Origin: Petrolisthes cinctipes
Lineage: Eukaryota; Arthropoda; Malacostraca; Decapoda; Porcellanidae
Assembly: GCA_033782935.1 (NCBI GenBank)
Contig: JAWQEG010001440.1
Location: 620,001-684,000 of the forward strand
Length of the DNA stretch: 64,000 nt
Direction of reading: 5' to 3'
Position 1 is the stretch's first letter. Each line of letters opens with the position of its first letter. The position numbers and the translations under genes were made by a program. Of the stretch, positions 1 to 12,420 are shown piece after piece. The notes below the pieces were generated by a model. That model made no database searches. It saw nothing but the letters and a program-made list of their open reading frames with translations, and was not told the origin of the DNA.

Positions 1-24
1 TTGGGGTGGTGGTTGTGTGGGTGT

Positions 25-86
25 CATTACAGTGCTTAGACTGTAAATATCAACAGTCATTTATGGGGTGATAGGTGTGACTGTGT
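25..86 (+). repeat. Representative full-length 62-bp satellite A monomer
   Basis: Measured from one CATT to the next. The core holds the hairpin-forming element at 27-58, and the rest is the G/T-rich linker. Most monomers in the array match this length within 1-2 bp. Confidence 0.9.
27..58 (+). repeat. Overlapping inverted repeats in the satellite A core (example copy)
   Basis: Three short elements read ACAGT, ACTGT, ACAGT. The middle one can pair with either neighbour. Left pairing: TTACAGT (27-33) with ACTGTAA (40-46), a perfect 7-bp stem around a 6-base loop. Right pairing: GACTGT (39-44) with ACAGTC (53-58), a perfect 6-bp stem around an 8-base loop. The two stems share bases, so only one can form at a time. 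The element is the best conserved part of most monomers. No function is known to me. Confidence 0.85.
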
Positions 87-328
87 CATTACAGTGCTTG
101 GACTGTAAATATCAACAGTCATTAATTGGGGGGTGAGTGTGTGTGTGTAATTACAGTTTTTGGACTGTAAATATCAACAATCATTCATTGGGTGGTGGTT
201 GAGTGGGTGTCATTACAGTGCTTGAACTGTGAATATCAACAGTCATTTGTAGGGTGGTGAGTGTGTGGGTGTTATTACAATGCTTTGACTGTATATATCA
301 ACAGTCATTCAGAGATTGGTTGGTGTCA

Positions 329-348
329 TTAGAGTGCTTGGACTCTAA
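329..348 (+). repeat. Compensated variant of the left stem
   Basis: Here the left arm is TTAGAGT (329-335) and the right arm is ACTCTAA (342-348). Both arms changed relative to the usual TTACAGT and ACTGTAA, and the stem is still perfect. The same double change occurs at 4,248-4,267, in the matching place of another higher-order block, so the two are probably copies of one event. Many other monomers carry TTAGAGT with an unchanged ACTGTAA, so pairing is not strictly kept. Confidence 0.8.
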
Positions 349-512
349 ATATTAACAGTCATTCATGGGATGGTGGGTGTATGGATGTCATTACAGTGCT
401 TTGACTGTAAATATCAACAGTCAATCATGGGGTGGTGGGTGTGTGTTTGTCATTACAGTTATTGGACTGTAAATGTCAACAGTCATTCATGGGGTGGTGG
501 GTGTATGGGTGT

Positions 513-566
513 CATTACAGTGTTTTGATTGTAAATATCAACAGTCATTCATAGGGTGGTGGGTAT
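513..566 (+). repeat. Representative 54-bp short satellite A monomer
   Basis: This copy is exactly 54 bp because 8 bp of the linker (a GTGTGGGT unit) are missing, so GGTGGG runs almost straight into the next CATT. The short form recurs many times, for example near 850, 1,155, 1,630 and 3,270, often after a monomer with TTTGATTGTAA. The lost segment lies in repetitive GTG/GGGT sequence, so replication slippage is a simple explanation. It is a subfamily, not a one-off deletion. Confidence 0.85.
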
Positions 567-959
567 CATTAAAGTGCTTGGACTGTAAATATCAACAGTC
601 ATTCATGGGGCTATGGGTGTGTGGGTGTCATTACAGTGCTTGGACTTTATATATCAACTTTAATTCATGGGGTCGTGGGTGTTGGGGTGTCATTACATTG
701 CTTTAACTGTAAATATTAACAGTTATTTATGGGGTTGTGCGTGTGAGGGTTTCAGTACAGTGCTTGTACTAAAATATCAATAGTCATTCATGGGGTGGTA
801 GGTGTGTGAGTGTCATTACAGTGTTTTGATTGTAATTATCAACAGTCATTCATAGGGTGGTGGGTATCATTAAAGTGCTTGGACTGTAAATATCAACAGT
901 CATTCATGGGGCTGTGTGTGTGTGGGTGTCATTACAGTGCTTGGAATGTAAATATCAAC

Positions 960-1976
960 TGTAATTCATGGGGTCGTGGGTGTTGGGGTGTCATTACATT
1001 GCTTTGACTGTAAATATCAACAGTCATTTATGGGGTGGTGGGTGTAAGGGTGTCATTACAGTGCTTGTACTAAAATATCAACAGTCATTCATGGAGTGGT
1101 AGGTGTGTGAGTGTCATTACAGTGATTTGATTAAAATATTAACAGTCATTCATAGGGTGGTGGGTATCATTAGAGTGCTTGGACTGTAAATATCAACAGT
1201 CAATTATGGGGTGGTGGGTGTGTGGGTGTCATTACAGTGCTTGGACTGTAAATATCAACAGTCATTCATGGGGTAGTGGGTGTATGGGTGTCATTAGAGT
1301 AATTTGATTAGAATATTAACAGTCATTCATAGGGTGGTGGGTATCATTAGATTGCTTGGACTGTAAATATCAACAGTCATTCATGGGGCTGTGTGTGTGT
1401 GGGTGTCATTACAGTGCTTGGAATGTAAATATCAACTATAATTCATGGGGTCGTGGGTGTTGGGGTGTCATTACATTGCTTTGACTGTAAATATCAACAG
1501 TCATTTATGGGGTGGTGGGTGTAAGGGTGTCATTACAGTGCTTGTACTAAAATATCAACAGTCATTCATGGAGTGGTAGGTGTGTGAGTGTCATTACAGT
1601 GATTTGATTAAAATATTAACAGTCATTCATAGGGTGGTGGGTATCATTAGAGTGCTTGGACTGTAAATATCAACAGTCATTCATAGGGTTGTGGGTGTGG
1701 GGGTGTCATTACAGTGCTTGGAATGTAAATATCAACAGTCAATCATGGGGTGGTGGGTGTGTGGGTGTCATTACAGTGCTTTGACTGTAAATATCAACAG
1801 TCATTCATGGGGTAGTGGGTGTATGGGTGTCATTAGAGTAATTTGATTAGAATATTAACAGTCATTCATAGGGTGGTGGGTATCATTAGATTGCTTGGAC
1901 TGTAAATATCAACAGTCATTCATGGGGTTGTGGGTGTGTGGGTGCCATTACAGTGCTTGGACTGTAAATATCAACT
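960..1976 (+). repeat. Local duplication in satellite A with one extra monomer
   Basis: Two neighbouring blocks share the same series of monomer variants. The variants GGGTCGTGGG and GGTGTAAGGG recur at a spacing of 477-478 bp (971 to 1,448; 1,043 to 1,521). The variant GGGTAGTGGGTGTATGGG recurs at 539 bp (1,271 to 1,810). The 61-bp difference is one added monomer in the second block, at about 1,681-1,741. Gain of a whole monomer is what unequal crossing-over predicts. Confidence 0.8.
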
Positions 1977-4900
1977 ATAATTCATGAAGTCGTGGGTGTT
2001 GGGGTGTCATTACAGTGCTTTGAGTGTAAATATCAACAGTCATTTATTGGGTGTTGGGTAGCATTACAGTGCTTTGACTGTAAATATCAACAGTCAATCA
2101 TAGGGTGATGGGTGTGCGGGTGTCATTACAGTGCTTGGACTGTAAATATCAACAGTCATATATAGGGTGGTGGGTGTTTGGGTGTCATTACATTGCTTGG
2201 ACTGTAAATATCAACAGTCAATCATGGGGTGGTGGATGTTTGGGTGATATTACAGAGCTTGGACTGTAAATATCAACAGTCGTTCATGGAGTGGTGGGTG
2301 TGTGGGTGTCATTACAGTGCTTGGACTGTAAATATCAACAGTCATTCTTGGGGTGGTGATTGTGTGGGTGTCATTACAGTGCTTAGACTGTAAATATCAA
2401 CAGTCATTTATGGGGTGATGGGTGTGACTGTGTCATTACAGTGCTTGGACTGTAAATATCAACAGTCATTCATAGGGTGGTGAGTGTGTGTGTGTCATTA
2501 CAGTTTTTGGACTGTAAATATCAACCATCATTCATTGAGTGGTGGGTGATTGGGTGTCATTACAGTGCTTGGACTGTGAATATCAACAGTCATTCGTAGG
2601 GAGATGAGTGTGTGGGTGTTATTACAGTGCTTTGACTGTAAATATCAACGATCATTCAGAGATTGGTTGGTGTCATTAGAGTGCTTGGACTGTAAATATT
2701 AACAGTCATTCATGGGGTGGTGGGTGTGTGGATGTCATTACAGTGCTTGGACTGAAAATATCAACAGTCATTTATAGGGTGGTGGGTGTGTGGGTGTCAT
2801 TACATTGGTCGGACTATAAATATCAACCGTCATTTATGGGGTTGTAGGTGTGTGGGTGTCATTACAGTGCTTGAACATTAAATATCAACATTCAATCGTA
2901 GGGTGGTGGGTGTGTGGGTGTCATTACAGTGATTTGATTGTAAATATCAACAGTCATTGATAGGGTGGTGTGTATCATTAAAGTGCTTGGACTGTAAATA
3001 TCAACAGTCATTCAAGAGGCTGTAGGTGTGTGGGTGTCATTACAGTGCTTATAATGTAAATATCAACTATAATTCATGGGGTCGTGGGTGTTGGGGTGTC
3101 ATTACAGTGCTTTGACTCTAAATATCAACAGTCATATATGGGGTGGTGGGTGTGAGGGTGTCATTGCAGTGCTTGGACTGAAAATATCAACAGTCATTCA
3201 TGGGGTGGTAGGTGTGTGAGTGTCATTACAGTGTATTGATTGTAATTATCAACAGTCATTCATAGGGTGGTGGGTGTCATTACAGTGCTTGGACTGTAAA
3301 TATCAACAGTCATTCATGGGGTGGTGGTTGTCTGGGCGTCATTACAGTGCTTGTACTGTAAATATCAATCATAATTCATGGGGTGGTGGGTGTGGGGGTG
3401 TCATTACAGTGCTTGGACTGTAAATATCAACAGTCATTCCTGGGGTAGTGGGTGTATGGGTGTCATTACAGTAATTTGATTGTAAATATTAACAGTCATT
3501 CATAGGGTGGTGGGTATCATTAGAGTGCTTGGACTGTAAATATCAACTATAATTCATGGGGTCGTGGGTGTTTGGGTGTCATTACATTGCTTGGACTGTA
3601 AATATCAACAGTCAATCATAGGGTGATGGGTGTGTGGGTGTCATTACAGTGCTTGGAGTGTAAATATCAACAGTCATTTATAGGGTGGTGGGTGTTTGGG
3701 TGTCATTACATTGCTTGGACTGTAAATATCAACAGTCAATCATGGGGTGGTGGGTGTCATTACAGTGCTTCGACTGTAAATATCAACAGTCATTCATAGG
3801 GTGGTGGGTGTGTGAGTGTTATTACAGAGCTTGGACTGTAAATATCAACAGTCATTCATGGAGTGGTGGGTGTGTGGGTGTCATTACAGTGCTTGGACTG
3901 TAAATATCAACAGTCATTCATGGGATGGTGGTTGTGTGGGTGTCATTACAGTGCTTAGACTGTAAATATCAACAGTCATTTATGGGGTGATGGGTGTGAC
4001 TGTGTCATTACAGTGCTTGGACTGTTAATATCAACAGTCATTCATGGGGTGGTAAGTGTGTGTGTGTAATTACAGTTTTTGGACTGTAAATATCAACCAT
4101 CATTTATTGGGTGGTGGGTGAGTGGGTGTCGTTACAGTGCTTTGACTGTGAATATCAACAGTCATTCGTAGGGTGGTAAGTGTGTGGGTGTTATTACAGT
4201 GCTTTGACTGTAAATATCAACAGTCATTCAGAGATTGGTTGGTGTCATTAGAGTGCTTGGACTCTAAATATTAACAGTCATTCTCGGGTGGTGGGTGTGT
4301 GGATGTCATTACAGTGCTTGGACTGTAAATATCAACAGTCAATCATTGGGTGGTCGGTGTGTGTTTGTCATTACAGTTCTTGGACTGTAAATATCAACAG
4401 TCATTCATGGGGTGGTGGGTGTATGGGTGTCATTACAGTGTTTTGATTGTAAATATCAACAGTCATTCATACGGTGGTGGGTATCATTAAAGTGCTTGAA
4501 CTGTAAATATCAACAGTCATTCATGGGGCTGTGGGTGTTTGGGTGTCATTACAGTGCTTGGACTGTAAATATCAACTATATTTCATGGGGTTGTGGGTGT
4601 TGGGGTGTCATTACATTGCTTTGACTGTAAATATCAACAGTCATTTATGGGTGTGGTGGGTGTTAGGGTGTCATTACAGTGCTTGGACAGAAAATATTAA
4701 CAGTCATTCATGGGGTGGTAGGTGTGTGAGTGTCATTACAGTGTTTTGATTGTAATTATCAACAGTCATTCATAGGGTGGTGGGTGTCATTACAGTGCTT
4801 GGTCTGTAAATATCAACAGTCATTCATGTGGTGGTGGTTGTGTGAGTGTCATTAGAGTGATTTGATTAAAATATTAATAGTCATTCACAGGGTGGTGGGT

Positions 4901-7900
4901 ATCATTAGAGTGCTTGGACTGTAAATATCAACAGTCATTCATGGGGTTGTGGGTTTGTGGGTGTCATTACAGTGCTTTGACTATAAATATCAACAGTCAA
5001 TCATGGGGTGGTGGGGGTGTGGGTGTCATTACAGTGCTTGGACTGTAAAAATCAACAGTCATTCCTGGGGTAGTGGGTGTATGGGTGTCATTACAGTGAT
5101 TTGATTAAATTATTAACAGTCATTCATAGGGTGGTGGGTATCATTAGAGTGCTTGGACTGTAAATATTAACAGTCATTCATGGGGTTGTGGGTGTGTGGG
5201 TGTCATTACGGTGCTTGGACTGTAAATATCAACTATAATTCATGGGGTCGTGGGTGTTGGGGTGTCATTACAGTGCATTGAGTGTAAATATCAACAGTCA
5301 TTTATTGGGTGGTGGGTAGCATTACAGTGCTTGGACTGTAAATATCAACAGTCAATCATAGGGTGATGGGTGTGTGGGTGTCATTACAGTACTTGGACTG
5401 TAAATATCAACTATAATTCATGGGGTTGTTGGTGTGTGGGTGTCATTACAGTGCTTGGACTGTAAATATCAACAGTCATTCATGGGGGTGTGGGTGTGTG
5501 GGTGTCATTACAGTGCTTGGAATGTAAATATCAACTATAATTCATGGGGTCGTGGGTGTTGGGGTGTCATTACAGTGCTTGGACTGAAAATATCAACAGT
5601 CATTCATTGGGTGGTAGGTGTGTGAGTGTCATTACAGTGTTTTGATTGTAATTATCAACAGTCATTTATGGGGTGGTGGGTGTGAGGGTGTCATTACAGT
5701 GCTTGGACTGAAAATATCAACAGTCATTCATTGGGTGGTAGGTGTGTGAGTGTCATTACAGTGTTTTGATTGTAATTATCAACAGTCATTCATAGGGTGG
5801 TGGGTGTCATTACAGTGCTTTGAGTGTAAATATATAAACAGTCATTTATTGGGTGGTGGGTAGCATTACAGTGCTTGGACTGTAAATATCAACAGTCAAT
5901 CATAGGGTGATGGGTGTGTGGGTGTCATTACAGTGCTTGGACTGTAAATATCAACAGTCATTTATAGGGTGGTGGGTGTTTGGGTGTCATTCCATTGCTT
6001 GGACTGTAAAAATCAACAGTCAATCATGGGGTGGTGGGTGTGTGGGTGTCATTACAGTGCTTGGGCTGTAAATATCAACAGTCATTTATAGGGTGGTGGG
6101 TGTGTGAGTGTTATTACAGAGCTTGGACTGTAAATATCAACAGTCATTCTTGGGGTGGTGGGTGTGTGGGTGTCATTACAGTGCTTAGATTGTAAATATC
6201 AACAGTCATTTATGGGGTGATGGGTGTGACTGTGTCATGACAGCGCTTGGACTGTAAATATCAACAGTTTTTCATGGGGTGGTGAGTGTGTGTGTGTCAT
6301 TACAGTTTTTGGACTGTAAATATCAACTATCATTCATTGGGTGGTGGGTGAGTGGGTGTCATTACAGTGCTTGGACTGTGAATATCAACAGTCATTTGTA
6401 GGGTGGTGAGAGTGTGGGTGTTATTACAGTGCTTTGACTGTAAATATCAACAGTCATTTAGAGATTGGTTGGTGTCATTTGAGTGCTTGGACTGTAAATA
6501 TTAACCGTCATTTATGGGGTTGTGGGTGTGTGGGTGTCATTACAGTGCTTGAACTGTAAATATCAACAGTCAATCGTAGGGTGGTGTTTGTGTGGGTGTC
6601 ATTACAGTGTTTTGATTGTAAATATCAACAGTCATTCATAGGGTGGTGGGTATCATTAAAGTGCTTGGACTGTAAATATCAACAGTCATTCATGGGGCTG
6701 TGGGTGTGTGGGTGTCATTACAGTGCTTTGAATGTAAATATCAACTATAATTCATGGGGTCGTGGGTGTTGGGGTGTCATTACAGTGCTTTGACTGTAAG
6801 TATCAACGGTCATTTATGGGGTGGTGGGTGTGAGGGTGTCATTACAGTGCTTGGACTGAAAATATCAACAGTCATTCATTGGGTGGTAGGTGTGTGAGTG
6901 TCATTACAGTGTTTTGATTGTAATTATCAACAGTCATTCATAGGGTTGTTGGTGTCATTACAGTGCTTGGACTGTAAATATCAACAGTCATTCATGTGGT
7001 GGTGGTTGTGTGAATGTCATTATAGTGATTTGATTAAAATATTAACAGTCATTCTAAGGGTGGTGGGTATCATTAGAGTGCTTGAACTGTAAATATCAAC
7101 AGTCATTCATGGGGTTGTGGGTGTGTGGGTGTCATTACAGTGCTTGGACTGTAAATATCAACAGTCAATCATGGGGTGGTGGGTGTGTGGGTGCCATTAC
7201 AGTGCTTGGACTGTAAAAATCAACAGTCATTCATGGGGTAGTGGGTGTATGGGTGTCATTACAGTGATTTGATTAAATTATTAACAGTCATTCATAGGGT
7301 GGTGGGTATCATTAGATTTCTTGGACTGTAAATATCAACAGTCATTCATGGGGTTGTGGGTGTGTGGGTGTCATTACAGTGCTTGGACTGTAAATATCAA
7401 CTATAATTCATGGGGTCGTGGGTGTTGGGGTGTCATTACAGTGCTTTGAGTGTAAATATCAACAGTCATTTATTGGGTGGTGGGTAGCATTACAGTGCTT
7501 GGACTGTAAATATCAACAGTCAATCATAGGGTGATGGGTGTGTGGGTGTCATTACAGTGCTTGGACTGTAAATATCAACAGTCATTTATAGGGTGGTGGG
7601 TGTTTGGGTGTCATTCCATTGCTTGGACTGTAAATATCAACAGTCAATCATGGGGTGGTTGGTGTGTGGGTGTCATTACAGAGCTTGGACTGTAAATATC
7701 AACAGTCATTCTTGGGGTGGTGGTTGTGTGGGTGTCATTACAGTGCTTAGACTGTAAATATCAACAGTCATTTATGGGGTGATGGGTGTGACTGTGTCAT
7801 TACAGTGCTTGGACTATAAATATCAACAGTCATTCATGGGGTGGTGAGTGTGTGTGTGTCATTACAGTTTTTGGACTGTAAATATCAACTATCATTCATT

Positions 7901-9299
7901 GGGTGGTGGGTGAGTGGGTGTCATTACAGTGCTTGGACTGTGAATATCAACAGTCATTCGTAGGGTGGTGAGTGTGTGGGTGTTATTACAGTGCTTTGAC
8001 TGTAAATATCAACAGTCATTTAGAGATTGGTTGGTGTCATTTGAGTGCTTGGACTGTAAATATTAACAGTCATTCATGGGGTGGTGGGTGTGTGGATGTC
8101 ATTACAGTGCTTGGACTGAAAATATCAACAGTCATTTATGGGGTGGTGGGTGTGTGGGTGTCATTACATTGCTCGGACTATAAATATCAACCGTCATTTA
8201 TGGGATTGTGGGTGTGTGGGTGTCATTACAGTGCTTGAACTGTAAATATCAACAGTCAATCGTAGGGTGGTGTTTGTGTGGGTGTCATTACAGTGCTTGG
8301 ACTGAAAATATCAACAGTCATTCATTAAGTGGTAGGTGTGTGAGTGTCATTACAGTGTATTGATTGTAATTATCAACAGTCATTAATAGGGTTGTGGGTG
8401 TCATTACAGTGCTTGGACTGTAAATATCAACAGTCATTCATGGGGTGGTGGTTGTGTGGGTGTCATTACAGTGCTTGGACTGTAAATATCAACCATAATT
8501 CATGGGGTGGTGGGTGTGGGGGTGTCATTACAGTGCTTGGACTGTAAATATCAACAGTCAATCATGGGGTGGTGGGTGTGTGGGTGTCATTACAGTGCTT
8601 GGACTGTAAATATCAAAAGTCAATCATGGGGTGGTGGGTGTGTGGGTGTCATTACAGTGCTTGGATTGTAAATATCAATAGTCATTCATCGGGTAGTAGG
8701 TGTATGGGTGTCATTACAGTTATTTTATTGTAAATATTTACAGTCATTCATAGGGTGGTGGGTATCATTAGAGTGCTTGGACTGTAAATATCAACAGTCA
8801 TTAATGTGGTTGTGGGTGTTTGGGTGTCATTACAGTGCTTGGACTGTAAATATCAACTATAATTCATTGGGTGGTGGGTGTTTGGGTGTCATTACAGTGC
8901 TTGGACTGTAAATATTAACAGTCATTCATAGGGTGGTGGGTGTGTGAGTGTTATTACAGAGCTTGGACTATAAATATCAACAGTCATTCATGGAGTGGTG
9001 GGTGTGTGGGTGTCATTACAGTTCTTGGACTGTCAATATCAACAGTCATTCTTGGGGTGGAGGATGTGTGGGTGTCATTACAGTGCTTAGACTGTAAATA
9101 TCAACAGTTATTTATGGGGTGATGGGTGTGACTGTGTCATTACAGTGCTTGGACTGTAAATATCAACAGTCATTCATGGGGTGGTGAGTGTGTGTGTGTT
9201 ATTACAGTTCTTTGATTGTAAATATCAACAGTCATTCAGAGGTTGGTGGGTGTCATTAGAGTGCTTGGACTGTAAATATCAACAGTCATTCTTGGGGTG

Positions 9300-12200
9300 G
9301 TTGTTGTGTGGGTGTCATTACAGTGCTTAGACGGTAAATATCAACAGTCATTCATGAAGTGGTGGGTGTTTGGTTGTCATTACAGTGCTTGGACTATGAA
9401 TATCAACAGTTATTCATGGAGTGGTGGGTGTTTGGGTGTCATTACAGTGCTTGGACTATGAATATCAACAGTCAATCATGGGATGGTGGTTGTCAGGGTG
9501 TCATTACAGTGCTTGGACTGTAAATATCAACATCATTCATGGGGTGGTTGGTGTGTGGGTGTCATTACAGTGCTTGGACTGTAAATATCAACAGTCATTC
9601 ATTGGGTGGTGGGTGTGTGTTTGTCATAACACTCCTTGGACTGTAAATATTAACAGTCATTCATGGGGTGGTGGGTGTGTGGGTGTCATTAAAGTGCTTG
9701 GACTGTAAATATCAACAGTCATTCATGGGGTGGTGAGTGTGTCTGTATCATTAGCGTTCGTGGACTGTAAATTTCAACCATCATTCATGGGGTGGTGGGT
9801 GTGTGGGTGTCATTACAGTGCTTGGACTGTAAATATTACCAGTCATCCATTCTGTGGTGGGTGTCATTAGAGTGCTTGGACTGTAAATATTAACAGTCAT
9901 TCATAGGTCGGTGAGTGTGTGGATGTCATTACAGTGCTTGGTCTGAAAATATCAACCAATATTAATGGGGTGGTAGGTGTGTGGGTGTCATTGCAGTGCT
10001 TGAACTGTAAATATCAACAGTAATTCATTCATTGTGGTGGGTGTGTGGGTGTCATTACAGAGCTTGGACTGTAAATATCAACAGTTATTCATGTGGTGGT
10101 GGGTGTGTGGGTATCATTAAAGTGCTTGGACTTTAAATATCAACAGTCATTCATGGGGTGGTGAGTGTGTGGGTGTTATTGCAGTTCTTGGACTGTAAAT
10201 ATCAACCATCATTTATTGGGTGGTGGGTGTGTGAGGGTCATTACTGTGCTTGGACTGTGAATAAAAACCGTTATTTATGGTTTGGTGAGTGTGTGGGTGT
10301 TATTACAGTGCTTTGACTGTAAATATCAACAGTCATTCAGAGGGTGGTGAGTGTCATTACAGTGCTTGGACTGAAAATATCAACAGTCATTTATGGGGTG
10401 GTGGGTGTGTCGGTGTCATTACAGTGCTTGGACTATAAATATCAACCATCATTTAAGTGGTGGTGGGTGTGTGGGTGTCATTACATTGCTTGGACTGTAA
10501 ATATCAACAGTCATTCATAGGGTGGTGGGTGTGTGAGTGTCATTACAGAGCTTGGACTGTAAATATCAACAGTCATTCATGGCGTGATTGGTGTGTGGAT
10601 GTCTTTACAGTGCTTGGACTGTAAATATCAACATTCAATCATGGGGTGGTGGGTGTGTGGGTGTCATTACAGTGCTTGGACTGTAAATATCAACAGTCAT
10701 TCTAGGGGTGGTGGGTGTGTGGGTGTCATTACAGTGTTTTGATTGTAATTACCAACAGTCATTCATAGGGTGGTGGGTGTCATTACAGTGCTTGGACTGT
10801 AAATATCAACAGAAATTCATGGGGTGGTGGTTGTGTGGGTGCCATTTCATTGCTTGGACTGTATATATCAACAGTCATTCATGGGTTGGTTAGTGTTTGG
10901 GTGTCATTACAGTGTTTTGATTGTAAATATCAACAGTCATTCATATGGTGGTTGGTGTCATTAGAGTGCTTTGACTGTGAATATCAACAGTCATTAATGG
11001 GGTGGTGGGTATGTGGGTGTCATTACAGTGCTTGGACAGTAAATATCAAGAGTCATTCATGGGGTGGTTGGTGTGTGGGTGTTATTACAGTGTTTTGATT
11101 TTAAATATCAACAGTCATTCAAAGTTTGGTGGGTGTCATTACAGTGCTTGAACTGTAAATATCCACAGTCATTCATGGGGTTGTGGGTGTGTGGGTGTCA
11201 TTACAGTGCTTGGACTGTAAATATAAAGTCATTAATGGGGTGGTGGGTGTGTGTGTCATTAGTGCTTAGACTATAAATATCAACAGTCATTCATGGGGTG
11301 GTGGGTGGCATTACAGTGCTTGGACTGTAAATATCAACAGTCATTCATGAAATGGTGGGTGCTTGGGTGTCATTACAGTGTTTGGACTAAAAATATCAAC
11401 AGTCAACAATGGGATGGTGGGTGTCGGGTTGTCATTACAGTGCTTGGACTGTAAATATCAACAGTCATTCATGGAATGGTGGGTGTGTGGGTGTCATTAC
11501 AGTGTTTTGACAGTAAATATCAACAGTCATTTATGGGGTGGTGAGTGTGTGGGTGTCATTACAGTTCTTGGACTCTAAATATTAACAGTAATTCATGGGG
11601 TGGTGTATGTGTGGATGTCATTACAGTGCTTGGACTGAAAATATCAACAGTCATTCATGGGGTGGTGGGTGTGTGGGTGTCATTACAGTTCTTGGACTGT
11701 AAATATTAACAGTCATCCATGGGGTGGTTGGTGACATTAGAGTTCTTGGACTGTAAATATTAACAGTCATTCAGAGGGTGGTGAGTGTTTGGGTGTCATT
11801 ACAGTGCTTGGACTATAAATATCAACTGTCATTAATGGGGTGGTGGGTGTGTGGGTGTCATTACAGTGCTTTGACTGTAAATATCAACAGTCATTCATAG
11901 GGTGATGGGTGTGTGAGTGTCATTACAGAGCTTGGACTGTAAATATCAACAATCATTCATGAGGTGGTGGGTGTGTGGGTGTCATTACAGGGCTTGGACT
12001 GTAAATATCAACAGTCATTAATTGGCTGGTGGGTGTGTGGCTGTCATTACAGTGCTTGGACTGTAAATATCAACAGTCATTCATGGGGTGGTTGGTGTGT
12101 TGGCGTTATTACAGTGTTTTGATTGTAAATATCAACATTCATTCATGGGGTGGTCGGTGTGTGGGTGTCATTACAGTGCTTGCACTGTAAATATCAACAG

Positions 12201-12411
12201 TCATCAATGAGGTGGTGGGTGGCATTACAGTGCTTGGACTGAAATTATCAACAGTCATTCATGGGGTGGTGGGTGTGTTGGTGTCATTATAGTGCTTGGA
12301 CTATAAATATCAACCATCATTTATGGGGTGGTGAGTGTGTGGGTGTCATTATAGTGCTTGAACTGTTAATATCAACAGTCATTTATAGGGTGGTTGGTGT
12401 GTGAGTTTCAT
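9300..12411 (+). repeat. Diverged right flank of satellite A
   Basis: The 62-bp periodicity continues but the higher-order landmarks seen to the left are absent or altered. The version near 9,237 reads AGAGGTTGGTGGG. Monomers here carry more private substitutions, such as CATTAGCGTTCGTGG near 9,750. Array edges are expected to be less homogenised than the interior. Confidence 0.6.
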
Positions 12412-12420
12412 TTCGATATT
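12405..12420. other. Satellite A / satellite B boundary
   Basis: Satellite A reads GTGAGTTTCATT up to about 12,412, where GTGAGTGTCATTACAG would be normal. Satellite B begins TTCGATATT at 12,412-12,420, which is positions 3-11 of its monomer. The families overlap by one or two T residues at 12,411-12,412. No transposon, unique sequence or target-site duplication is visible at the join. Confidence 0.85.

Larger units (their letters stand above)
1..9300 (+). repeat. Higher-order repeat zone of satellite A
   Basis: Particular monomer variants recur at set distances. The variant reading TTACAGTTTTTGG sits near 151, 2,498, 4,070, 6,300 and 7,862. The variant AGAGATTGGTTGG follows it by 160-161 bp each time, near 312, 2,659, 4,230, 6,460 and 8,022. 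The intervals are about 2.35, 1.57, 2.23 and 1.56 kb, so long and short blocks alternate and add up to 3.8-3.9 kb. This is an irregular higher-order repeat whose blocks gained or lost monomers. Smaller duplications are nested inside it. Confidence 0.75.
1..12411 (+). repeat. Satellite A array, 62-bp monomer
   Basis: About 200 head-to-tail copies fill this stretch without interruption. A full monomer, for example 25-86, is 62 bp: a conserved core of about 40 bp starting CATTACAGTG and ending CAGTCATTCAT, followed by a G/T-rich linker of about 22 bp built on GGGGTGGTGGG and GTGTGTGGGTGT. All copies point the same way, with the G-rich strand on +. Copies differ mostly by point changes and by linker length. 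I see no inserted transposon and no unique sequence. Short reading frames of up to 95 codons run through the copies but simply follow the repeat. I do not recognise the family. It shares no visible sequence with the satellite to its right. The array continues past the left edge of the window. Confidence 0.97.

Noticed and set aside
473..11578. Reading frames of 60-95 codons in satellite A, rich in Trp, Cys, Gly and Val
   Set aside because: They are translations of the 62-bp repeat with recurring text such as SLQCLDCKYQQSF. Nothing apart from periodic absence of stops supports coding.
1..12411. CRISPR array (regular repeat of about 40 bp with 22-bp linkers)
   Set aside because: The linkers are versions of one G/T-rich sequence, not unique spacers. 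The repeats are not identical, and no cas genes are present.
1..12411. Telomeric array
   Set aside because: The G/T-rich linker looks telomere-like, but it alternates with a 40-bp core that is not telomeric, and no uninterrupted telomere repeat is seen.
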